Shown here: piece after piece, positions 56,152 to 64,000 of the stretch
How positions within the stretch are numbered: the first letter of the stretch is position 1
Layout: every line of letters begins with the position of its first letter
Origin: Arcanobacterium phocisimile
GTDB lineage: Bacteria > Actinomycetota > Actinomycetes > Actinomycetales > Actinomycetaceae
Length of the DNA stretch: 64,000 bases
Direction of reading: 5' to 3'
Assembly: GCF_016904675.1 (NCBI RefSeq)
Contig: NZ_CP070228.1
Span: forward strand, 1,426,001 to 1,490,000
Position numbers and translations under genes: made by a program
The notes under the pieces: generated by a model
Database searches by the model: none
What the model was told of the DNA's origin: nothing
The model's input: only the letters and a program-made list of their open reading frames with translations

Positions 56152-59100
56152 TCAGCGAGGATCATTCCCTCGCTCCCAATAATCACACCACAATTCATTA
56201 TAGGAACGAGTTGTTACTGATGGCACGAGATGAGAAAAAGCGTCACACACGTAACGTACTCTATCGCTATCTGGACAACTAGTTGACACTTCAACAAGCG
56301 CAAGACGATGTCGGCCTTCTTGTGTTTGCGCAAATGTGATCTCATTCGTCGTAATCGTAAATGTGTCCGAACCTTCAATTCTGCCTTTCACTTCAATATA
56401 ATAAACATATCCCTGCGCATCCACTGACCGAATATCGTAGCCGGGATTGTTACGTGGCATTTCCATTGGTTCGCGCCCCAAAGCCCGCTCAACCGCCAAT
56501 ACCGCCTCCACAGCTCTACGCTCCACTTCGGCTGTGTTATTCGCAAACAATTGAGATTCTGCTTTTCCGGTGCAAACTAACTTACTCGGAAGAACTAAAA
56601 CCGTGCTCCGTGTCACTGTCGGTAATGCAACAAGTTCTGTGGCCTTAGCTAATTGAATTTTTCTCTCCGCCAGCCGCTTTTCCAGATTATGAACCTTGGC
56701 AAGCGCCGCGTCAGCCCGTATACGTCCGATATTTCCTTCGCGTTCTCGAGCTTCGAGTTCATTACGTTTACTATCCCAATGATTAATTTCAGCAAGTAAC
56801 CGCTCTTCTACCTGCCGAGAAACTCTCTGCGTTTCAACTTCTAGACGTGCTTTGAGTTCTTCCATTCTAGGTTTGAGACCTTCATAATACGCACGAGCGC
56901 GAATCTCTTTTTCGTGATTTTCACTTACCCATTTACTGGTAATAATTTCTGCAATCATGCTGTTCTCAGCGTCTTCTGGTCGATCATAATCAAGATAAGG
57001 AGGAGCTTCTAACATCGCCACATGCCCATCTTGACTTAACAATGCATAATTAAAATGACGTGACACAACATCAGCGGGTACGAAATTATTCGCAATACGC
57101 TGTTCCAAACTATACATCAGCATTGGTAAATCGCCTTGTTCTGCACTGCGATCAATAAGTACTGTGCCTTGCTTTAACGACTCCCCAAGATCCTCAATAG
57201 TCGCTTCTATAACTGAGTGTAACAATGGGTGTCCCGGCGCTATCATAGACGCATCTAAAAGACCATCTACCCGCATTCGTGACCGATCAAATGTTACACG
57301 TTCATAATGTTCTGGTATTGGCGCCCATCTATCTAACCGCCGTGCAATTCTGCTCAGCCGTTGCGGGATAAACATTATTTCATACCTGCCAGACTCTCGT
57401 TGAGATATCCTCCCTCCCAGACGTTGAAAAGCTGGTAGGAAAAACGCCGCAATGTATCCGGGTTGTAGTCGACGCTCACGTGCCTTTTCCATCTGCGCAC
57501 GAACAGATTCGAGATCAAAATCAGCAAACATTTCCTGATGGAGCGCACGTTCAGCACGTAGTTCATCTAGTCCCTGAGACACCCCTTCATCAATAATATG
57601 GTGAAGCTTCGCTTTAACCTGCGGCTGATCTCCGTAACGAATCGCTTCAATTAACAAATCTCGCAGTGACTTTTCTTGGAACGCATCGCCTTCGCCGAGA
57701 ACATTAAACAAGCTTCCGTTATAAGCAATCGACATTTGTTTAATTTTATCTAAAAGGCGAGCAAAAACATCACCCTCACGCGTATCGCGCGCAACCATAT
57801 TCCATAAATGGCATACCTCACGCTGCCCAATGCGATGAATACGCCCGAAACGTTGCTCGATCCTGTTCGGATTCCATGGTAGATCGTAATTTACCATTAA
57901 ATGTGCACGTTGCAGATTTAGACCTTCACCTGCAGCATCTGTTGCCAAAAGAACAACAGCATGACGATTATGGGTAAAACGCTCTTGTGCTAATTTACGT
58001 TCTTCACGGCGAGTACCACCATGGATAGTAATCACCGAATCCTCGCGGCCAAACTGCGCAGCTATCTTTGAATGTAAATAATCTAGAGTGTCTCGATGTT
58101 CGGTGAAGATAATGATTTTTCGAGTTTCACCAGAAATCTTACGCTCCAAAAGTTTCTCATCGAGAATGGCCCGCAGTCTCACCCACTTTTTATCATCATC
58201 TTTATAACGTACTCGACGCGCTAATAGAATTAGATTTTCTAGAGTAGCAATTTCAGCACGCAATTCTGGAATAGTTCTAGCAGCCGTTGCTAGATCAACA
58301 ACTTGTTCTATTTGCTCTTCAAATGCGGCTCGTTCTTCTTCCGTCGTCTCTTCATCGAATGTTTCGAAATCTTCTACTGAAAAGTCCTGAAGTGATGCAT
58401 CAACAAAATCGAAATTGCGAGAATCCTCTTGTTCCGTTCCTGTATTTTCCAATTCTTCTCCGGCGCTATATGTAAAGTTACGCATCTCAGTAAGCTTTGC
58501 CGAAAGCCGTTGTTGACGCCGTTCTAACGACCGTAAAATGGCTGCCGGACTTGAAGCTAAACGCCGTTGCAATACTGTTAAAGCAAAGCCCACGTTATTA
58601 CTGCGTTTCTTATCACCACCTTGTGCGATTTGATCAGCCCGCCCCATTTCAGTACGAACATAGTCAGTAACCTGTTCATATAAGTCACGCTCATCCGCAC
58701 TTAGCTCATATTCAACCGTGTATGCTTTACGCTCCGGAAAAAGCGGTTTACCCTCGAACGTCAAGAGGTCTTCCTTGACCATCCTACGCATTATTCCACT
58801 CGTGTCAGTGCGGTGAACTCCTTCCCGATACTTACCTTCAAAACGATCACGATCCAGCAAAGACATAAATAGCTGGAAGTCTTCTTCTTTACCTGCATGT
58901 GGAGTCGCAGTCATTAATAAGTAATTATGAGCGGTTTCGGAAAGTAGGCGCCCCAAAGCGAAACGTTTTGTCTCCTTGACTTCGCCTTCCCAAGATGAAT
59001 AATGCGCCGACATACGATGCGCCTCATCAACAATCGCGACATCCCACTCAACATCACGAAGTTGTTCCATGATATCTTCATTCCGGGAAAGCTGATCCAT

Positions 59101-59727
59101 GCGCGCTATCAGGAATGGATGTTCAGCAAAAACATTGTGTCCCACGGAGTCGTCAATCATCTGCCGACTGAAAACTTCGAACCGTAAATCAAATTTCTGT
59201 GCGAGCTCTTCGCGCCACTGTTCAACTAAAGCGCCCGGCGCAACAATAATCGCACGATCACAATCTGAACGTAGAATGAGTTCTTTCAGATATAAGCCTG
59301 CCATGATAGTCTTGCCAGCGCCTGGATCGTCAGCCAATAAGAACCGCAACGGAATACGTGGAATTAGTTCCTCATATACTGCACGAATCTGGTGTGGTAA
59401 GGGTTCCACATCGGAGCTGCTGACGGCAGCCATTGGATCGTACGTCGCAGCATATTTGATTCTCAGTGCTTCTGCAGCTAGTCGAAATTCATCCGGATCT
59501 GCATTAAAATCAGGAGCGTCTTCAGCGCCCCTCACATGAGAAAAGTTCTGCACATCTGCCGCAGTAAGGGACCGCTCTCCGGTGCGTCCATCATCATAGC
59601 GATACGTTACTTCTACCAAGTCATCATCTATCCGGTCAACACGTATAAGAGTGACATTTTCTCCGGGGACAAGACCATGAATACGTTGATTTACCTGCAA
59701 CGCTGCCAACATCAGTTCAGACTCCAC
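56152..59727 (-). CDS. SNF2-type SF2 helicase with C-terminal DUF3883-like nuclease-fold domain
   Basis: About 1191 residues. Helicase motifs in order: Walker A ADDPGAGKTIMAG near 135, IVDEAHRMS, LLMTATPHAG, ATDAAGEGLNLQRAH, and NRIEQRFGRIHRIGQ. A coiled-coil stretch precedes the end (about 940-1040). The last 110 residues contain GYDIRS ... YYIEVKGR ... TTNEITFA, a DUF3883-like segment whose D-x(n)-E-x-K pattern fits a PD-(D/E)XK nuclease fold. GTG 59727 has GAAGGGAG before it; a TTG at 59778 has no ribosome site. It may translocate on unmodified foreign DNA. It is 70 bases from the SIR2 stop. Confidence 0.88.
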   Translation of the reverse strand: MESELMLAALQVNQRIHGLVPGENVTLIRVDRIDDDLVEVTYRYDDGRTGERSLTAADVQNFSHVRGAEDAPDFNADPDEFRLAAEALRIKYAATYDPMAAVSSSDVEPLPHQIRAVYEELIPRIPLRFLLADDPGAGKTIMAGLYLKELILRSDCDRAIIVAPGALVEQWREELAQKFDLRFEVFSRQMIDDSVGHNVFAEHPFLIARMDQLSRNEDIMEQLRDVEWDVAIVDEAHRMSAHYSSWEGEVKETKRFALGRLLSETAHNYLLMTATPHAGKEEDFQLFMSLLDRDRFEGKYREGVHRTDTSGIMRRMVKEDLLTFEGKPLFPERKAYTVEYELSADERDLYEQVTDYVRTEMGRADQIAQGGDKKRSNNVGFALTVLQRRLASSPAAILRSLERRQQRLSAKLTEMRNFTYSAGEELENTGTEQEDSRNFDFVDASLQDFSVEDFETFDEETTEEERAAFEEQIEQVVDLATAARTIPELRAEIATLENLILLARRVRYKDDDKKWVRLRAILDEKLLERKISGETRKIIIFTEHRDTLDYLHSKIAAQFGREDSVITIHGGTRREERKLAQERFTHNRHAVVLLATDAAGEGLNLQRAHLMVNYDLPWNPNRIEQRFGRIHRIGQREVCHLWNMVARDTREGDVFARLLDKIKQMSIAYNGSLFNVLGEGDAFQEKSLRDLLIEAIRYGDQPQVKAKLHHIIDEGVSQGLDELRAERALHQEMFADFDLESVRAQMEKARERRLQPGYIAAFFLPAFQRLGGRISQRESGRYEIMFIPQRLSRIARRLDRWAPIPEHYERVTFDRSRMRVDGLLDASMIAPGHPLLHSVIEATIEDLGESLKQGTVLIDRSAEQGDLPMLMYSLEQRIANNFVPADVVSRHFNYALLSQDGHVAMLEAPPYLDYDRPEDAENSMIAEIITSKWVSENHEKEIRARAYYEGLKPRMEELKARLEVETQRVSRQVEERLLAEINHWDSKRNELEAREREGNIGRIRADAALAKVHNLEKRLAERKIQLAKATELVALPTVTRSTVLVLPSKLVCTGKAESQLFANNTAEVERRAVEAVLAVERALGREPMEMPRNNPGYDIRSVDAQGYVYYIEVKGRIEGSDTFTITTNEITFAQTQEGRHRLALVEVSTSCPDSDRVRYVCDAFSHLVPSVTTRSYNELWCDYWERGNDPR

Positions 59728-59797
59728 CACGGGCTCCCTTCTTTCGCATCTTATATCACTGAATCCATACTCGTACAAGGACTGCGAACTAACAGCA

Positions 59798-62700
59798 TTA
59801 CCACTTCAGGTCCTTTTCGATTAACGCATCTACCATTGGTCGGGCAATATCGTCTCCAACCACATTCTTTACCATTTTAGTTAATTCTTGGAGTTCCCAA
59901 TCGATGACTACGCCAGTCTTAGTTGTGCTTCTTATTCTTTTCGATAAGAATTCCACTAACTGCTCTCCATAGCTATTAAGAGCTTGGTTCGGAATATTTA
60001 GAAAGCTACTCATCTCAGAAAAACCAATGTTACGCACGCCGAAAAGCGCAATCGCTTTCGGAATAAACCTTCCAACGAACGGAACAGCATCTGCCCAGCA
60101 AGAAAGTTCGGCTAGTGAAGCATTCCGAGGCATACCGGCAAGCCTGCGCCGGACATGTTCACCGAGCCACTGTTGCCAGATCTCTACACCATCGACATCT
60201 TCTCTCGCGAGGAAATGGATTACTGCTTGTGCAAATTGATTTGCATATTGCCCATTGGAAGCGAAAATTGTTCTATCAAGCAGCCCTCTACGTTCATCAT
60301 CCGTAATACCCGCGTAGGATACAACCGCGACAACGAGCTCTAAAAATGTATTTCGGATCATTTCTTCAGGTAATTCCCCAAGACGATCCAACTCAGTAAC
60401 CATAGTATCAAATAGACCAGCTTCCAGAAGACTATCGTTCCATCTTGCATTATGCAAAAACGGATACCACGCATACGCATGTCGCTCGGCATCATCAAAA
60501 AGCGGTAACACATGATCGGTTGTAAAACCTTTATCCGCACCATACAGGAAGTACAATTGCTGAGCGATTGCCGGCTGGGTAGCATCCAACGCATCAGAAC
60601 TGGCATTTAAAAATGCAACAAGCGCATCCAACTCTTCATCGTTAAGGCCAAACCAAGAATCTCGCTCGCTACGCCAACGACGATCAACTTCGCTGATCCA
60701 ATACTGCGCCAAAAATCCTGGCCATGAATTCAAATATAGCGGTGCGAAAGTCAAGGCGCTTACACTATCTTTGTACGAATAGGTGAATTCGGTGCTGTGT
60801 TCATCCCACAACGCTCGAGCTAACTTTCGCATTACGGCTAGCGTCGCTGATTCCGTCGCGTCAATCCATTGTAGAATCTGTTGGCGAAGGAAATATCCGA
60901 TCATATGTGCATAATCTTTATCGACTACGAGTGAGTTTAAATGCTCAATCGCATCATCCACACTATTGCCAAGATCAGACTCGCTCCATCCTTCAATAAT
61001 CGCGTTATAGAGCTCTTTTTGCGGTTCGGCAATATCCGTACGCTCACCTAACTTATCCCACAAAGTTATTGCAAGATCTGGGCGTTGCTGAGCAAGCTTT
61101 TTAACAAGTAATATTGCATCTTCCCACCTGGGACTATTTAAGCTAAATGGGGAATAATCATACGCAACAAGATTTTCTACTGCATTTTGAGCGTTTTCCT
61201 CAACTTTACCTATAAACTCATCAATACTAAAAGGTAATTTTTCAGTACGAACTCCACTCTCCATCCACATGTCCAAGTCAGGATGCTCACGGACAGCAAA
61301 ATTTGAATTCGCCACCTGAATAGCGTCAAATTCAGCAATCACTTCAGACCACTTAGGATCACTTTGTTTTAACCACGCAAGTAAATTGTACTTTGCATAT
61401 GCTGCTTTTCGATCATAATCATCACGCTCTTCTGGATAATCCGGCCCAAGTAAAACAGCCTCGAGAACCTTCTGCTTTTGTACTAACGAGGCTGACGGAA
61501 CTGATTCTCGAAGTAACTGATATATCTCATGTTTAAAAGCAGATACATATAGCCCAGTTCGATCGAGTAGCCAAGTAATCTTCTGATCCGAGTTGCGTTC
61601 TTGATCAATCGTTATCAGATGTAAGGCTAGCCGACGCATAAGAGGATATTCAAAATTCCACCAACGGTCAGGTAGGTTCTGCCATTGAAGTAGCGTCTTA
61701 ACCCCATAGTCTCGAAGTCCATCAATGATTGCATCGACTGGTTTTCGCCGGCTATCTTGAGGATGCGGTTCAATCGCTGATCGGTGAAAACTTAGTGGAT
61801 CAAACAATCTATCCCCATAGTAAACAGCGAGTAGTTCGTATGCTTCTAAAAGTGCTCCCTCTAGGAGTCCACCAAGCGCCTTATCTCCCGGAGCAGCTAC
61901 ACTGACTGCCAACTTCACTTGCTCAGTTAGTTCAGATTCTTCCAAAAGCCAAGATACGCTTGCATTGGGTAATTTTATTTCCTGCTCTGCAATATCGTTG
62001 CCAGTTAATTGTTCACTGATAAAGTCTACTTCCAATTTCAGGAAAGGCCGAAGAATTGTTCTCAGTAAGGGCAACACACACACCTCGGAGTTGGAAGCAT
62101 CTGCATATAAGAAATCTAATGAATCTCGCTGTATCGACTGCCCATAAATTGAGGTAGCTAAAAGTGTTTTCCATAATTTGCTTGAAGCGTTATCTTCCTC
62201 TTGTAATCGATATGCCCCAATACACATCTCTCGATATAAAATTGAACTCATCTTTTGTCCAAAACGTTGAACAGTCTGTAATGCGAAGCCGTTTAAAGTC
62301 GGCGATTCAATAAAAATATCAACAAACCATTGAGCTAGATAATACGATTCATTCGTACTAGCATTCGAGGAAAATAGAGCTTTAAACTCGGGGATTTCTT
62401 CAACCCATCTCAGCCACTCAACTTTCTGCGAATCTAACAATGATCTAGTTGCTTCGTGAAAATCCTTAGTACCCGTTTCAGTTTGGAGCTGTTTACGAAT
62501 ATAATCTCGATCATCTGGTGACATTTCTATTCCACCAACAACGATTTCTCTAACTCGAGCACGATGTTCAGCTCTACCGAGTCTGACGCGATCAGCCCAT
62601 GTTTTCAGTGCCCTAACTAGTACTGAATGATCCTTATCAATAACTGGATACACAATCGGCTCAACGCCTAAATAATTCCACTTTTCATCCAAAAGATTAC

Positions 62701-63415
62701 GCGCATTTTCGCCGGAAGGACGACTTGTAAAAATATATCTCTTTGAGGTATTGCCAGTGTTTCCCTTGCTATCTGACGGTAGCCCCCGCGCTAGATATTG
62801 CATAATAGTATCGTCATGACTATAGCCAATAAAAACGACCGTAAATCGATTAAACATCGAGGTAAGAAAACGAGTGGCCCATGCATCAGTAAGATATGCA
62901 TGTCCGAAATCTTGATCAGTTAAAACCATTTCTTCTTTTCGGCGCTTCACCGATCCATGCAGATGCACTAGACCCGTAAAATCATGTCCCAAGGGAAGCG
63001 CCGGAGAATACCACATATCAGGAATCGTAATTCCTTGACTACGTGCCGCTTCAGAGAGATGATTATCGTAATTTGTTGTTACTACACGAAACTTTTCCCC
63101 ACTATTAGCTAAATCAACTATTGTAGCATGAAGTGAATTGGGTCTCGACGTCGAATCCGAAATTATTTCGCGCGTGTGTTGATGCGCATCAAAATCTTGA
63201 GATTCCAGTTTCCCAATAAAATAATCTAGGGGCTCATCTTCTTTAGGCTCAGAATGCGATGCACGTTGCGCAAGTTGCATGGCAAGTTGCTGAAACGTAG
63301 GAAGCCTCGAAGGGCTATCGAGTGATGCACCAGCGCCAACAAAGAAAACCAATTCACCTTTTGCATGCGCATCTAAAATTGCATCGGGTAGTTCAACCTC
63401 ACCGGTTATCCACAC
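59798..63415 (-). CDS. SIR2-domain protein with DUF4020-type C-terminus
   Basis: A 1205-residue protein, first gene of the operon. A SIR2-like NAD-binding domain occupies about 1-290: GAGAS (27-31), TTNYD (113-117), the catalytic-type histidine in LHGS (152-155), and FIGYSHDDTIMQYL. The remaining 900 residues are helical, resembling the DUF4020 family. SIR2 proteins in other defence systems deplete NAD when phage is sensed, so this is probably the effector. GTG 63415 follows AAAGGG. A relic IS3 element begins within about 60 bases upstream, so the operon promoter lies in or next to it. Confidence 0.88.
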   Translation of the reverse strand: MWITGEVELPDAILDAHAKGELVFFVGAGASLDSPSRLPTFQQLAMQLAQRASHSEPKEDEPLDYFIGKLESQDFDAHQHTREIISDSTSRPNSLHATIVDLANSGEKFRVVTTNYDNHLSEAARSQGITIPDMWYSPALPLGHDFTGLVHLHGSVKRRKEEMVLTDQDFGHAYLTDAWATRFLTSMFNRFTVVFIGYSHDDTIMQYLARGLPSDSKGNTGNTSKRYIFTSRPSGENARNLLDEKWNYLGVEPIVYPVIDKDHSVLVRALKTWADRVRLGRAEHRARVREIVVGGIEMSPDDRDYIRKQLQTETGTKDFHEATRSLLDSQKVEWLRWVEEIPEFKALFSSNASTNESYYLAQWFVDIFIESPTLNGFALQTVQRFGQKMSSILYREMCIGAYRLQEEDNASSKLWKTLLATSIYGQSIQRDSLDFLYADASNSEVCVLPLLRTILRPFLKLEVDFISEQLTGNDIAEQEIKLPNASVSWLLEESELTEQVKLAVSVAAPGDKALGGLLEGALLEAYELLAVYYGDRLFDPLSFHRSAIEPHPQDSRRKPVDAIIDGLRDYGVKTLLQWQNLPDRWWNFEYPLMRRLALHLITIDQERNSDQKITWLLDRTGLYVSAFKHEIYQLLRESVPSASLVQKQKVLEAVLLGPDYPEERDDYDRKAAYAKYNLLAWLKQSDPKWSEVIAEFDAIQVANSNFAVREHPDLDMWMESGVRTEKLPFSIDEFIGKVEENAQNAVENLVAYDYSPFSLNSPRWEDAILLVKKLAQQRPDLAITLWDKLGERTDIAEPQKELYNAIIEGWSESDLGNSVDDAIEHLNSLVVDKDYAHMIGYFLRQQILQWIDATESATLAVMRKLARALWDEHSTEFTYSYKDSVSALTFAPLYLNSWPGFLAQYWISEVDRRWRSERDSWFGLNDEELDALVAFLNASSDALDATQPAIAQQLYFLYGADKGFTTDHVLPLFDDAERHAYAWYPFLHNARWNDSLLEAGLFDTMVTELDRLGELPEEMIRNTFLELVVAVVSYAGITDDERRGLLDRTIFASNGQYANQFAQAVIHFLAREDVDGVEIWQQWLGEHVRRRLAGMPRNASLAELSCWADAVPFVGRFIPKAIALFGVRNIGFSEMSSFLNIPNQALNSYGEQLVEFLSKRIRSTTKTGVVIDWELQELTKMVKNVVGDDIARPMVDALIEKDLKW

Positions 63416-63474
63416 TCAGATACCCTTTCTGTGTTTATGCATACGGCAGGACATGTTCGCGCATCTCAGCTTCA

Positions 63475-64000
63475 TGAATCGAACTAGTTTTGCTTCCTAT
63501 CAAATCGAATACCCTTAGTTTCTTTCAGCTCTGACGACGCCGACACTGCAATTTCTTCTAGCGTAGCAGACATGCCGACACCTGTAGAAAGTTTCCGCAT
63601 CGAAGTGCTCTGAGTTCTATTCCTGGGTACTTTCGTTGGTTTCTATAATTTCTTGGGCAGGGTTGTTTTTCCAAAATTCTGACCAAACTGCAGCGAGTGT
63701 GCGCTAACCCAGACATTGGTGAAGCCGGGTTTCATTCCAACAGTTCACCCACTCGAACGTCACGATTTCCAAGCCAACAACCTTGCTCCACGTACGAGTA
63801 TGGATTAACTCATTTTGTAAGAACCATTGACGTTCTCAGCTAAAGCATTGCCATAGGACTCATTCACCGTCCCGATAGAAGATTGCGCTCTCATGCTCGG
63901 ACAGAGGATCGTTGTCGACAATGCTCACATACTACGAGCCGTGGTTGGAATGATGAATCAGACCCGTTGTTTGCTTTGCACACACAATTGCCTGATTAAG
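63475..64000 (-). mobile_element. IS3-family element relic, second copy (continues past window)
   Basis: On the minus strand, broken orfB pieces read LNQAIVCAKQTTGLIHHSNHGS, QNELIHTRTWSKVVGLEIVTFEWVNCWNETRLHQCLG and a tail to TAG 63617-63619. The DNA matches the relic at 46746-48073 closely over stretches such as AGCTGAGAACGTCAA, but it lies in the opposite orientation. Its 3' terminal repeat may be the poorly kept TGAATCGAACTAGTTTTG at about 63475. Confidence 0.8.

Noticed and set aside
63484-63573. 29-residue reading frame just upstream of the SIR2 gene (minus strand)
   Set aside because: It has an AGGTG site but lies within the 3' end of the decayed IS3 element, so chance is the simpler explanation.

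Overview
The window looks like a piece of a low-to-medium GC actinobacterial chromosome, most like the Actinomycetaceae (Arcanobacterium/Trueperella type). The reasons are the PerM/DUF3017 pair next to sucCD, a eukaryote-type tandem phosphofructokinase, several GTG/TTG starts, probable leaderless promoters, and a corynebacterial-style C50 carotenoid operon. Genus is inferred from gene content only.

Positions 1-26.9 kb are ordinary core chromosome: glyA (partial), purU, an acetyltransferase, a YchJ-like protein, mdh, a pair of membrane proteins, pgi, a GH13-like lipoprotein with a damaged active site, pfkA, DUF3017, perM, an MFS exporter, sucDC, an acyltransferase-3/SGNH protein, pcrA, two more MFS transporters with a MerR-type regulator, and a catalase. 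Several strong hairpin terminators separate the units.

Positions 27.3-33.2 kb hold a tightly coupled operon idi-crtE-crtB-crtI-crtYcYd(fused)-crtEb. Together these would make IPP/DMAPP, GGPP, phytoene, lycopene, and an elongated (C45/C50) and probably cyclised carotenoid. A CruF-like carotenoid hydratase lies apart at 44.0-44.7 kb in accessory DNA.

From 33.2 kb the window becomes an accessory and defence island with lower GC, many decayed genes and insertion-sequence debris. In order: an AbiE toxin-antitoxin pair whose toxin gene carries an in-frame stop, with a perfect operator-like inverted repeat; an SF1 helicase; a GmrSD-type (DUF262/DUF1524) restriction enzyme; an IS110 relic; a DUF2971 relic; two partial copies of the 3' end of guaA bracketing cruF and a tfoX-like gene; orphan genes; and an IS3-family relic inserted in an IS1249-like relic.

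The most notable system is the four-gene minus-strand operon at 49.8-63.4 kb: a SIR2/DUF4020 protein, a SNF2-type helicase with a C-terminal DUF3883-like nuclease-fold region, a DUF1156 adenine methyltransferase, and a DUF499 ATPase with an N-terminal HEPN (Swt1-like) domain. It is flanked by two related, decayed IS3-family elements in opposite orientations. The DUF499-DUF1156-helicase core is of a type associated with anti-phage loci. I cannot match the version led by a SIR2 effector to a named system, and it is the best candidate here for something undescribed.
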